Source: an uncultured Marmoricola sp. (GTDB lineage: Bacteria > Actinomycetota > Actinomycetes > Propionibacteriales > Nocardioidaceae). From it: 13,709 nucleotides of DNA. Below are positions 1-6,889 of the stretch, piece by piece (within the stretch, counting starts at the first letter, position 1; each line of letters starts with the position of its first letter). The notes below the pieces were generated by a model. That model was not told the DNA's origin, did not search any database, and saw only the letters and a program-made list of their open reading frames with translations. The translations under genes were made by a program, and so were the position numbers. The stretch lies in the NCBI GenBank assembly GCA_937868455.1, contig CALMMO010000358.1, positions 1-13,709 on the forward strand, read 5' to 3'.

Positions 1-302
1 AGCGCCAAGTCGAAGGCGTCTTGCTCCTCATCGACGTCGTACGACGTCTCATGATCGACCTGACCTGACCAATGTCCCGCGAGATCGCCACCGCCCGGCA
101 GGAGCACGCCATCGGCGAAGGCGACCCTTGAGGCCACGTCGGTGTCTAAACCGTGTGGTGCACTGGGGTGAAGCATCAGTGGTTCGCCGCCGGCCAGCCA
201 GACAGACTCAGCCAGTTTGCGGGCCGTGACTTCAGCGCGGTAACGCAGAGCAGATGCTGACTCAGAGAATCGCTGAGGCAACACAATGAGCGGTCGAGCC
301 AC
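1..302 (-). CDS. Gamma-glutamyl hydrolase, peptidase C26 (PuuD-like), N-terminal part only
   Basis: I read this partial gene by hand from a GTG at 300-302; it runs off the left edge after 100 codons. The protein opens with a class-I glutamine-amidotransferase-like strand (PLIVLPQRF). It continues with an AGGEP turn near residue 37, GVLLPGGGDL at residues 65-74 and DVDEEQDAFDLA at 89-100. That order is typical of peptidase C26 enzymes, which cleave gamma-glutamyl amides such as gamma-glutamyl-GABA. The expected Cys nucleophile lies beyond the window, so activity cannot be judged. A GGAG sits 8 nt before the GTG, and the upstream FAH stop is only 2 nt away, so the gene is probably the fourth of the aromatic operon. 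A longer in-frame start inside the FAH gene is possible but unnecessary. The family call is good; the substrate is unknown. Confidence 0.8.
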   Translation of the reverse strand, partial: MARPLIVLPQRFSESASALRYRAEVTARKLAESVWLAGGEPLMLHPSAPHGLDTDVASRVAFADGVLLPGGGDLAGHWSGQVDHETSYDVDEEQDAFDLA

Positions 303-304
303 GT

Positions 305-1171
305 CTAGATCTCCGAGCCCGGAGGCTTAGGTGCCCGGATGCCGCGGAACTCCCAGTCGCCACCTTGGGCAGTGGAGAGCACCTCTTCGGTTTCGGTTGG
401 CTGTGCGCCGACATCGGAGCGAATCGGCGTGGGGCCTTCGACGATGTGGTTGCGCAGAGTGCCCAGGCCTTCCACAACCACCTCAACGACATCGCCGGGG
501 TAGACCGTGCGCGAAATGGCGGGTGTGCCGGAAAGCAGCAGGTCACCGGGATGCAAGGTGATGGTGCGGGCGATGTCTGCTACCAGGTAGTGCATGTCCC
601 ATTCCATCTCGTTGGTGTTGCCGTCTTGCTTGACCTCACCGTTGACGATGGTCTGAATGCGCTTGTTGTGGAAGTCCCAACCCTCGACCACGCCAGGCCC
701 CACCGGACACAAGGTGTCGGAGCCCTTCACGCGAAGCATCGATCCAGAGTCGGTGTCTCGGAAGTCGTGCAGGCCGTAGTCATTGGCGACGGTGTAGCCG
801 CGGATGTAGTCGCCTGCTTCCTCTGGCGAGATGTTGCGACACGTCTTGCCAATTACGATGGCGATCTCGCCTTCGTAGTTGAGCCACTTGCAACCGGCCG
901 GTCGCACGATCGCTGCGTCGTGGGAGTTGAGCGCCGTGATTGGCTTGTGGAAGTACGTCGGCGCGGGCGGCAGCTTCTGCAGCATCTCGGTCACACGCGA
1001 CATGTAGTTCAAGTGAACGCACACGATCTTGCTGGGGATGACCGGGGGCAGATGGATGGCGTCTTTGATGGCCACCACTCGGCCGTCACCAGCCACCAGG
1101 TTTTCGCCATCGCGCTCCACGTCGATGGGGTATCCGTCGAGCAGGATCCGTCGGAACTCTCGGGTTGTCAT
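305..1171 (-). CDS. Fumarylacetoacetate hydrolase-family enzyme, HpaG/HpcE-like isomerase or decarboxylase
   Basis: The protein has 288 residues. I chose the ATG at 1169-1171 over an in-frame start seven codons upstream because AAGG lies 5 nt before it and the upstream stretch (MRTRKAT) is not family-like. FAH hallmarks are NYEGEIAIVIGK (metal ligands E100 and E102), GYTVANDYGLHDFRD (D131 as third ligand), VKGSDTLCPVGP near 148-159, and a C-terminal LLSGTPA...PGDVVEVVVEGLGTLRN. In homoprotocatechuate breakdown the HpaG/HpcE relatives decarboxylate and isomerise the open-chain acid made after ring cleavage and aldehyde oxidation. E. coli HpaG is a tandem two-domain protein; this is a single domain, so whether it does one step or both is open. 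It starts 17 nt after the dioxygenase stop. The family is certain; the exact reaction is inferred from neighbours. Confidence 0.9.
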   Translation of the reverse strand: MTTREFRRILLDGYPIDVERDGENLVAGDGRVVAIKDAIHLPPVIPSKIVCVHLNYMSRVTEMLQKLPPAPTYFHKPITALNSHDAAIVRPAGCKWLNYEGEIAIVIGKTCRNISPEEAGDYIRGYTVANDYGLHDFRDTDSGSMLRVKGSDTLCPVGPGVVEGWDFHNKRIQTIVNGEVKQDGNTNEMEWDMHYLVADIARTITLHPGDLLLSGTPAISRTVYPGDVVEVVVEGLGTLRNHIVEGPTPIRSDVGAQPTETEEVLSTAQGGDWEFRGIRAPKPPGSEI

Positions 1172-1188
1172 GGTTGCCTTTCTGGTTC

Positions 1189-2145
1189 TCAACCGGCGGC
1201 CGGCACATCAACAGATGAGCCGCCCATTTGGCGCACGAAGTCTGGGTCAACAGGGGTGGCATGTGGACGTGGGAATCCACCTTCGGGTCGATCAAACCAC
1301 AGATGCACCTGGCCGGTGCCGATGGAGTTCTCGTAGTCGCCGTACTGCCGGCCAGGGGCGGTGAGGTCCGCCTCGCCGAGGGCTCCAGCCATCTGCAGGT
1401 AGTGGGCAAACATCGCCTCAGGTCGGTAGGGCATGAACTGCGGCATCGTGTCCAAGACCCGCTTGTGGTCACCGGCCTTGAACCACTCGATGCGCTCCAA
1501 GTCAGCGGCATAGGCCTCTGGAGTGAAGATGTGCTTGGGGTCGGCAGCCTCGTGGTCGCGCAGTTGGCGCAATTTCCAGAACGTGTGAGACAACGCGCCT
1601 GAGGCAATCAAGATCACCTTGCGATCGGACTTGGCGATGGCCTCACCCAGGGCACGCCCAGATCGCAAGAAGTCTTCGGCGTCACCGGTTTGGGCGACGC
1701 TCATCGAGATCCAGCGCTTGTCGAGCCCTTCGCCGAGAAACTTCCACATGTTCAGCGAGGGGTAGTACATCGGCAGGTAGTGATCATCAATCGCCGTCAC
1801 CCATGTGGAGTGGTTGGGGGAGGCCTTGTCGATTGCGAAGGCAAGTTCGGGGTCGCCTTGCCAGTCGTAGGGGATTCGGCACATCCCGCGCGGAAGTTCT
1901 TCGGCCGTGAAGAGTCCCGAGCGGCGGTCTTGGGCAGTGACGACAAACTCGACCGTGGTGAACCAATGCGAATCGAGTACGACGACCGTGTCGTAATCAA
2001 GGGTCTCGAAGACTTCCTTGCGCAATTGGATCAAGGCATCGCCGAGGCTGAAGTCCTCGCCCTTGTTGAGTTCGCGCCTGATGTCTTCAGGCAACATGAT
2101 TGTGGGAACGTGCGCCAACAGTCCGGCGCCAACAACCTCACCCAT
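1189..2145 (-). CDS. hpaD: 3,4-Dihydroxyphenylacetate 2,3-dioxygenase, LigB-type extradiol ring cleavage
   Basis: The protein has 318 residues. The ATG at 2143-2145 is preceded by GGAGG and overlaps the aldehyde dehydrogenase stop by 8 nt, which suggests translational coupling. Longer in-frame versions begin inside the dehydrogenase gene and add non-homologous sequence. The LigB-superfamily pattern is clear: AHVP with H12, LDSHW with H60, GLFTAEELPRG and YDWQGDPELA at 77-101, ASGALSH with H187, then SIGTGQVHLWF near 274. H12, H60 and probably E243 would bind Fe(II), and H187 would be the general base. These blocks match enterobacterial HpcB/HpaD in order and spacing. The predicted reaction is O2-dependent meta cleavage of homoprotocatechuate to 5-carboxymethyl-2-hydroxymuconate semialdehyde in the cytosol. 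A related catechol is possible as substrate. The C-terminal tail (residues 286-318) looks longer than in HpcB. Confidence 0.88.
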   Translation of the reverse strand: MGEVVGAGLLAHVPTIMLPEDIRRELNKGEDFSLGDALIQLRKEVFETLDYDTVVVLDSHWFTTVEFVVTAQDRRSGLFTAEELPRGMCRIPYDWQGDPELAFAIDKASPNHSTWVTAIDDHYLPMYYPSLNMWKFLGEGLDKRWISMSVAQTGDAEDFLRSGRALGEAIAKSDRKVILIASGALSHTFWKLRQLRDHEAADPKHIFTPEAYAADLERIEWFKAGDHKRVLDTMPQFMPYRPEAMFAHYLQMAGALGEADLTAPGRQYGDYENSIGTGQVHLWFDRPEGGFPRPHATPVDPDFVRQMGGSSVDVPAAG

Positions 2146-3613
2146 GATTCCTCCATCCGTTGGGAGAGAACGTGCTGTTCTTGATGTTGGTATAGAAGTC
2201 GAAACTCCACACGCCGCCCTCGCGGCCGATGCCCGACTGGTTGTTGCCACCGAAGGGTGCGCCTAGGTCTCTGACAAAGAAGCAGTTGACCCAGACAGTG
2301 CCAGCATCGAGCGCGGCAGAGACGCGTTCGGCCCGCTCGGCATCGCCGGTGACCAAGGTGGCCGCAAGGCCGAACCTGGTGTTGTTGGCCAGGTCCATTG
2401 CCTCGGTTTCGGTGCTGAACCTTTCGATGGTGAGCACAGGTCCGAAGACTTCCTCGGTCAGGATCTCCGAGCCGGGCTTGGCGTCAACAAAGATCGTCGG
2501 GCGGAAGAAGAGCCCGCCCAGTTCGTCGTTTGGTCCACCGCCCAAAATCGCGGTGGCGCCGTCGGCGATCGCGCGCTCAACGAATCCACTGACCTGCTCG
2601 AAGTGTCGACGAGCGATGAGGGCGCTGACGTCGGTGGCTTCATCGCGGGGGTCGCCTTGCACCAAGGTCGCGGCTTTGTCGACCACACGCTGGGTGAATT
2701 CATCAGCGATGGACTCCTCGACGATGAGACGCGCGCCCTTGAGGCAGACCTGGCCAGCGTTGTCGAACTGCTCGACAGCAATGTCGACGGCCATGTCGAG
2801 GTCGGCGTCAGCGAAGACCACCAAGGGGCTCTTGCCTCCGAGTTCAAACGAGAGCGGCACGATGTTGGGTGCGGCTGCCTTGGCGATGACACCGGCGGTG
2901 GGAACCGAACCGGTGAAGCACAAGCGGTTGATGCCTGGGTGTGCGGTCAGCGGTGCCCCAGCGGAGATGCCGGTGCCCTGCACGACGTTGAACACCCCTG
3001 GCGGCAGACCGGCCTCGGCAGTGATGTCAGCCAGCATGCTGGCGGTCAACGGCGCCCACTCCGGTGGCTTGAGCACCACGCAGTTACCCGCTGCAAGTGC
3101 GGGTCCGATTCGCCAGGTGGCCAGCATCAATGGCGCGTTCCACGGGGTGATGATCGCGACGACTCCGGCGGGGTCGTAGGTGATCCGCTCGCGGTGGCCG
3201 CGCACCTCCATGTCGGGGTGGGCGAGTTCCTTTTCAGCAAAGTCGGCAAAGAACCTGAAGTTCATGGCGACGCGTGGCATCACGCCACGTCGGTGGCTGC
3301 GCAGCAATGATCCGTTGTCTCGGGTCTCGACTTGAGCTAGGTCCTCAACTCGTGATTCGACGATGTCGGCGACCTTGCGCAAGATCTCGCAGCGCTGAGC
3401 CACTGGCATGGCCGCCCAAGCAGGGAATGCGGCGCGTGCCGCGGCAACCGCTGCGTCGACATCGGTGGCAGTGCCCAGGCTGACCTGAGCGATCTCGGTC
3501 TCATCGATGGGGGAGATGTCAGCAAATGTCTGTGCCGAGGCAACGCGTTGACCGCCAATCCAGTGGCGAGTGTCAACGTTGACGCCAGCGACTTCGGCGA
3601 TGTGGGGGTTCAT
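2138..3613 (-). CDS. hpaE: 5-Carboxymethyl-2-hydroxymuconate semialdehyde dehydrogenase (HpaE-type ALDH)
   Basis: This is a full-length NAD(P)-dependent aldehyde dehydrogenase of 491 residues. The ATG at 3611-3613 has AGGAG 6 nt upstream; a longer in-frame start would run through the divergent operator region and is rejected. Catalytic features are PWNAP (N159), LKPPE (K182), ELGGKSP (general base E257), NAGQVC (nucleophile C290) and EEVFGPV (E388). The N-terminus HWIGGQRV and the AFPAWAAMPVAQR block resemble HpaE. In the 4-hydroxyphenylacetate pathway this enzyme oxidises the semialdehyde released by HpaD to the dicarboxylic acid that the FAH-family enzyme then handles. That matches the gene order, with the ALDH first and the dioxygenase start overlapping its stop by 8 nt. 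Betaine- or phenylacetaldehyde-type ALDHs look similar, so the pathway role rests on context. Confidence 0.87.
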   Translation of the reverse strand: MNPHIAEVAGVNVDTRHWIGGQRVASAQTFADISPIDETEIAQVSLGTATDVDAAVAAARAAFPAWAAMPVAQRCEILRKVADIVESRVEDLAQVETRDNGSLLRSHRRGVMPRVAMNFRFFADFAEKELAHPDMEVRGHRERITYDPAGVVAIITPWNAPLMLATWRIGPALAAGNCVVLKPPEWAPLTASMLADITAEAGLPPGVFNVVQGTGISAGAPLTAHPGINRLCFTGSVPTAGVIAKAAAPNIVPLSFELGGKSPLVVFADADLDMAVDIAVEQFDNAGQVCLKGARLIVEESIADEFTQRVVDKAATLVQGDPRDEATDVSALIARRHFEQVSGFVERAIADGATAILGGGPNDELGGLFFRPTIFVDAKPGSEILTEEVFGPVLTIERFSTETEAMDLANNTRFGLAATLVTGDAERAERVSAALDAGTVWVNCFFVRDLGAPFGGNNQSGIGREGGVWSFDFYTNIKNSTFSPNGWRNHG

Positions 3614-3643
3614 CGGGTGCTCCTGACATGAGGAAACAAAGAT

Positions 3644-3659
3644 CGTTTGGGGGCAAACG
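3644..3659. promoter_or_regulatory. Operator copy 1, CGTTTG-N4-CAAACG
   Basis: A perfect 6-bp inverted repeat with a 4-nt GGGG centre lies 31 nt upstream of the hpaE start. It overlaps the predicted minus-strand -10 hexamer (3656-3661), which fits steric repression. The same half-sites recur at 3724-3739. Read outward, both copies continue as CAAACGATCT. The size suits a dimeric TetR-, GntR- or IclR-type repressor, but no regulator gene is in the window and the family is not determined. Confidence 0.72.
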
Positions 3660-3685
3660 TATTGAGAGACTCGCGCACGGGTCAA
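3656..3685 (-). promoter_or_regulatory. Predicted leftward promoter for the hpaE-hpaD-FAH operon
   Basis: On the minus strand, TTGACC (complement of 3680-3685) is followed after 18 nt by TACGTT (complement of 3656-3661). The -35 matches five of six consensus bases. The -10 is weak apart from the actinobacterial TANNNT form. Transcription would start about 35 nt before hpaE, with operator copy 1 covering the -10 and start region. Confidence 0.5.
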
Positions 3686-3699
3686 GGACGAAGTCCTTG
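3683..3699. promoter_or_regulatory. Central palindrome CAAGGAC-GAA-GTCCTTG
   Basis: A perfect 7-bp inverted repeat with a 3-nt spacer is centred at 3691, almost exactly midway between the two operator centres (3651.5 and 3731.5). Its outer ends form the first three bases of both divergent -35 hexamers. It could be a binding site for an activator or second regulator, or simply reflect the mirrored promoter layout. Confidence 0.5.
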
Positions 3700-3726
3700 C
3701 CCAAGAGACCTACATCACATTACCGT
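3697..3726 (+). promoter_or_regulatory. Predicted rightward promoter for the APC permease
   Basis: TTGCCC (3697-3702) and TACCGT (3721-3726) are separated by 18 nt, the same spacing as the leftward promoter. Operator copy 2 overlaps the last three bases of this -10 and extends through the expected start site. Individually the hexamers are weak; the symmetric arrangement raises confidence. Confidence 0.45.
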
Positions 3727-3739
3727 TTGCGTTCAAACG
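3724..3739. promoter_or_regulatory. Operator copy 2, CGTTTG-N4-CAAACG
   Basis: A second perfect copy of the operator, with a CGTT centre, lies 39 nt upstream of the permease start. Centre-to-centre distance to copy 1 is 80 bp. Copies this similar at both ends of a divergent promoter region imply that one regulator co-controls the permease and the catabolic operon. Confidence 0.72.
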
Positions 3740-3778
3740 ATCTCGGATGCCCCTACCCCCAGCAAGGAAATGAGATTC

Positions 3779-5290
3779 ATGAGCGACACAAGCACCTCTG
3801 GCTCGATCGCCAAGCGCGATGAGCAGAAGTTGCGCCAAGGCCGCCTCGGCGCGATGGCTATTGCCTTCTTTGTTATTTCAGCAGCCGCACCCCTGACCGG
3901 CATGGGTGGTGGCGCGCCGTTCGCGATGATGCTTGGCAACGGCGCAGGCGTTCCCATGGCCTACCTCATCGTCACCTTGCTGATGATTGTCTTCTCAGTG
4001 GGATACGTCGCTATGGCCCGTCACCACACCTCCACTGGGGCTTTCTATTCCTACCTGGCCCGCGGCCTGGGTGGGTACGCCGGCGGCGCCGCAGCACTGA
4101 TCGCACTACTTGGCTACAACACCATGCAGATCGGTCTCGTCGGTCTCTTCGGTGTGCTGGCTTCCGCGTTTATGAAAGCCATCGGTTTCACCGTCGCCTG
4201 GTGGGTCATGTCGCTGGTCGGCTGGGCCGCAGTTGCTTTCCTCGGCTACCGCCAGGTCGACTTGTCGCTGAAGGTGCTCGCGGTGTTGGTGGCGTGCGAG
4301 TTCCTGATCGTGATCGCCTTCGACCTGATGGTCCTCATCAAGGGCGGATCGCTGGGTGGCGGAGCCGCGCAGGCAACCTCGCTTGGATTCAGCTCCTTCT
4401 CGATGAGTGAGTTCATGAGCGGCGCACCCGCGATCGGTTTGCTGTTCTGTGCTGCCTCGTTTGTTGGCTTCGAGGCCACCACGATCTATTCCGAGGAGGC
4501 CAAAGACCCAGAGCGCACCGTGCCCAAGGCCACGTACATCGCGGTGCTCACGATTGGTCTCTTCTTCATGATCACCTCATGGTTGATGGTCGAAGCATTC
4601 GGCAACAACAAGGAACTCGTCGGGTTCATCGGTAAAGAGCTCACGGATCCGACGGACTATCTGTTTGCCATGGCGACGCCGTACATCGGCGAGTGGCTGG
4701 TCAACTACGCCATGCTGTTCTTGTTCGCTACCTCGCTTTTCGCTGCGATCGTGGCCTTCCACAACGCCGTGGCTCGCTACACCTTCGCGCTTGGTCGTGA
4801 GGGCTTGGTGCCCGCCAAGCTTGGTGAAACCCACTCGATCCACTTGAGTCCCCACATGGGCTCGATCAGCCAGTCAGTGTTGTCTTTGGCGATTTTGGTG
4901 CTGTGGATCGTCACCGGTGGTGACCCCAACAACATGTTCACCTGGCTCACCCAGTTGGGCACGCTGGCGATCACATTCTTGATGGCGTTCGCTTCACTGG
5001 CCGTGCTGCTCTTCTTTGCTCGCAACAAGGGCCTTGAGACCAGCCCGTGGAAGACCCTCATCGCACCTCTGATCGGGTTCGTCGGCTTGGCAGCCATCGG
5101 CGTCTACGCCGTCGCCCAGTTCGGCTTCTTGGTTGGCACCGAGGCTTTCGGCCTGCGTTGGGGCTTGCCACTCCTGATCGTGGTGTTCGGCGCGGTGGGC
5201 GCGATTTCAGCGCACCTGCTTCGCAGTCGTGAGCCTGAAGCGTTCGCGACCATGGGGCGTCACCGCCCCTCAGAGGTCGGCCTTCCGTAA
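3779..5290 (+). CDS. APC-superfamily amino acid/amine permease
   Basis: This is a 503-residue integral membrane protein with a short hydrophilic N-terminus followed by about 12 hydrophobic segments. APC hallmarks are the first-helix region around residues 30-55 (AAAPLTGMGGGAPFAMMLGNGAG) and FVGFEATTIYSEEAKDPERTVPKA at 228-251, followed by the conserved FHNAVARYTFALGREGLVP block. I chose the ATG at 3779: AAGGA lies about 10 nt upstream, whereas an in-frame ATG at 3770 is too close to that site. Longer versions would begin inside operator copy 1. The gene is divergent from the hpaE operon and shares its operators, so it likely imports the aromatic substrate or a precursor such as an aromatic amine or amino acid. 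The substrate is not readable from sequence. It is followed by a strong terminator. Confidence 0.9.
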   Translation: MSDTSTSGSIAKRDEQKLRQGRLGAMAIAFFVISAAAPLTGMGGGAPFAMMLGNGAGVPMAYLIVTLLMIVFSVGYVAMARHHTSTGAFYSYLARGLGGYAGGAAALIALLGYNTMQIGLVGLFGVLASAFMKAIGFTVAWWVMSLVGWAAVAFLGYRQVDLSLKVLAVLVACEFLIVIAFDLMVLIKGGSLGGGAAQATSLGFSSFSMSEFMSGAPAIGLLFCAASFVGFEATTIYSEEAKDPERTVPKATYIAVLTIGLFFMITSWLMVEAFGNNKELVGFIGKELTDPTDYLFAMATPYIGEWLVNYAMLFLFATSLFAAIVAFHNAVARYTFALGREGLVPAKLGETHSIHLSPHMGSISQSVLSLAILVLWIVTGGDPNNMFTWLTQLGTLAITFLMAFASLAVLLFFARNKGLETSPWKTLIAPLIGFVGLAAIGVYAVAQFGFLVGTEAFGLRWGLPLLIVVFGAVGAISAHLLRSREPEAFATMGRHRPSEVGLP

Positions 5291-5302
5291 CCCTTCACAA
5301 CA

Positions 5303-5338
5303 AAGACGGGCTCCGCACTGAGGTGCAGAGCCCGTCTT
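5303..5338. terminator. Bidirectional intrinsic terminator between convergent genes
   Basis: An 11-bp perfect inverted repeat, AAGACGGGCTC/GAGCCCGTCTT, encloses a further GCAC-TGAG-GTGC helix with one mismatch between. CGCTTTT follows on the plus strand and a short T-rich run (TGTTGTG) on the minus strand. It starts 12 nt after the permease stop and ends 5 nt from the SPFH stop, so it can end transcription from both sides. Confidence 0.85.
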
Positions 5339-5343
5339 CGCTT

Positions 5344-5994
5344 TTACTTCTCTAACGTCAGCTTGACCGTCGCGCCCATAGGCAACGCCTGCATCAACTT
5401 CAGCTGAGCAAGTGCTGGGTGGTCCTCCAGCAACTTCGCGCCGTTAGTCAACGACCGAAGCGCTGCAGTCTCCGAGCGCGCCTCCTCCAACTTGGCCAAG
5501 GAGCGCTGTCGGGCCGTGGCCACCTCGGAGTAGGCGTAACGCAACTCCGAAGGCAGCACCACGTCCTTGACGTTGGCGGCGACCACCTCGACGCCGTACT
5601 GCTCACCCGCAGAGCGGGTCGACACGAACACGTGCTCGCCAATAGCAGCACGTGCCGATCCAGTGGCGTCCTCAGCGTTGACCCCAGCCAGCGCCGCCCG
5701 CAGTGCGTCCTGGGCGGCAACATAGATCTCACCCATCGGGTCGATGGCCATCTCGGTGAACCGCACCGGGTCAACGATGCGGTAGCTCAGCACCGCCGAA
5801 ACCCGCAGGGTGATCATGTCGGCAGACAAGACCTCCTGGGTGGCAACGTGGAGTTGCTGCGACCGAAGGTCGACGCGCACATCGCGTGCGCTAAGGGTGC
5901 GCCAGTGTCGACCAGGACCAAGCACCTTGACCGGGCCTGAGGCGGAGTAGCGAAGCACCCGCTCCCACGGGTGAACGACAATGAACCTGAACAT
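5344..5994 (-). CDS. Short SPFH/band 7 (slipin-like) protein
   Basis: The protein has 216 residues. The ATG at 5992-5994 has AAAGGAG 8 nt upstream, while a longer in-frame start adds low-quality sequence. The SPFH core is visible: VRVDLRSQQLHVATQEVLSADMITLRVSAVLSYRIVDP (residues 39-76), QDALRAALAG (95-104), then YGVEVVAANVKDVVLPSELRYAYSEVATARQRSLAKLEEARSE (133-175), which passes into a coiled coil and ends in a LEDHPALAQLKLMQAL block. Slipins usually carry an N-terminal membrane hairpin; here the chain begins directly with FRFIVVHPWERVLRY, so membrane contact would be peripheral or through a partner. No NfeD partner gene is adjacent. The family role is scaffolding of membrane microdomains; the specific role is unknown. 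Confidence 0.88.
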   Translation of the reverse strand: MFRFIVVHPWERVLRYSASGPVKVLGPGRHWRTLSARDVRVDLRSQQLHVATQEVLSADMITLRVSAVLSYRIVDPVRFTEMAIDPMGEIYVAAQDALRAALAGVNAEDATGSARAAIGEHVFVSTRSAGEQYGVEVVAANVKDVVLPSELRYAYSEVATARQRSLAKLEEARSETAALRSLTNGAKLLEDHPALAQLKLMQALPMGATVKLTLEK

Positions 5995-6358
5995 AACGGC
6001 AACTCCTTTCGTGTTTGTGTGTGCCGATGTGTTGGTGATGAAGTTGTGGGTGCGCCGGTGATCGTCCACCGAGCCCGATTGCGGGGTGTCGCTCGTCGGT
6101 CCTGACCGAGCGCACCGCAAAGCCTTCGTTCTCGCCTCCCGAGGGAGCGTGAGCGATCACCGACGCTGGTGAGCGGAGTCGAACCGCAGGTTCCAAAGAC
6201 CTGTGCCATAGCAATCAGCGAGGTACGACGCGCGGGACCGGCTCTGGTACAACCTCACCGGCCGCTGATCTCGCAGTGGTGAACCATAGGTGAGTCATCG
6301 GGCACCCGCCACCGAATTTCGGATGGACCCTGATGAGGTGGCGGGGCAGGATCAACCC
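5995..6358. other. Intergenic region between divergent genes, rich in potential hairpins
   Basis: These 364 nt separate the SPFH and DUF1697 starts. I find no convincing gene and no clear -35/-10 pair for either neighbour. From 6079 to 6203 there are five consecutive inverted repeats: 6079-6120 (about 17 pairs with bulges), 6133-6149, 6157-6172, 6173-6187 and 6187-6203. An 11-bp palindrome, CCGAATTTCGG, sits at 6312-6322 just before DUF1697 and could be an operator. Function is unassigned. Confidence 0.5.
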
Positions 6359-6886
6359 ATGGCTACCTGGATCGCGCTGCTGCGCGCAGTGAACGTCGGC
6401 AAGCGGCAATACCCGATGGCCCAGTTGAGAGAGGCCTTGGGGGCGGCTGGTTTCACCGGTGTGCAGACCCACATTCAGACCGGCAATGTCGTGCTCGACT
6501 CGACGCTGACCGACCGGGTCGAACTCACCCAAGCACTGGAGAACGTGATGCTCGCCGATCGTGGATTTGAGGTGCCGGTGGTGCTACTGAGCCCCGAGGA
6601 ACTCAGCCAGGTGGCCCGCGAAGCCCGCCAACTAAGCGACCAGCATGGCCCGACCTCGCACTACATAGCGATCACCGCACAGGCCATCAGCGAGCCCGAA
6701 TCAGTGACTGCGCTCAGCCGTGAGGGCGAAGTCGTTGTCCCAGGTTTGCGTGCGGTCCACTTGTTGCTGAACAAGTCGTTTCATGAGGCCAAGACGACAC
6801 TGCCAATGATCGAAAAGGTCGTCGGCGTTGCCACGGTGCGCAACCTCAATGTGACGAGCACGTTGGCTGCTAAATGGGGCGCTTAG
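6359..6886 (+). CDS. DUF1697 family protein
   Basis: The protein has 175 residues. The opening TWIALLRAVNVGKRQYPMAQLREALGAAGFTGVQTHIQTGNVVLDS is the diagnostic DUF1697 signature (ALLRG-INVG, PMAEL, GF-V-TYIQSGNVV). The middle GFEVPVVLLSPEEL and the end NKSFHEAKTTLPMIEKVVGVATVRNLNVTSTLAA match the family's full length. I chose the ATG at 6359 because CAGGA lies 8 nt upstream; an ATG at 6290 in the same frame adds non-conserved sequence. The biochemical function of the family is not established. The gene stands alone, divergent from the SPFH gene, and ends only a few bases before the riboswitch, with no terminator visible between them. Confidence 0.9.
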   Translation: MATWIALLRAVNVGKRQYPMAQLREALGAAGFTGVQTHIQTGNVVLDSTLTDRVELTQALENVMLADRGFEVPVVLLSPEELSQVAREARQLSDQHGPTSHYIAITAQAISEPESVTALSREGEVVVPGLRAVHLLLNKSFHEAKTTLPMIEKVVGVATVRNLNVTSTLAAKWGA

Positions 6887-6889
6887 TCG

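Noticed and set aside
33..48. A perfect 16-bp palindrome, GACGTCGT/ACGACGTC.
   Set aside because: It lies inside the C26 coding sequence, where it encodes the conserved TSYDVD stretch, and no second copy was noticed; most likely chance from codon use.
365..1336. A long plus-strand open frame of 323 codons opposite the FAH gene.
   Set aside because: It is the antisense shadow of a gene with clear FAH motifs, has no recognisable domain, and runs across the FAH-dioxygenase junction.
2229..3179. A plus-strand open frame of 316 codons opposite the aldehyde dehydrogenase.
   Set aside because: Ser/Ala/Thr-rich low-complexity translation typical of the reverse strand of a GC-rich gene; the minus-strand ALDH has all catalytic residues.
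5814..6214. Minus-strand open frames extending upstream of the SPFH start as a longer protein or separate small gene.
   Set aside because: Translations (for example HHQHIGTHKHE) show no domain; the AAAGGAG SD and SPFH similarity place the start at 5994.
6170..6240. A tRNA gene on the minus strand, suggested by a CAGGT/ACCTG stem and a GGTTCGACTCC-like T arm.
   Set aside because: The two arms share base 6187 with no room for a variable loop, and I found no D arm or pairing acceptor stem. It is kept only as a possible remnant within the hairpin-rich finding.
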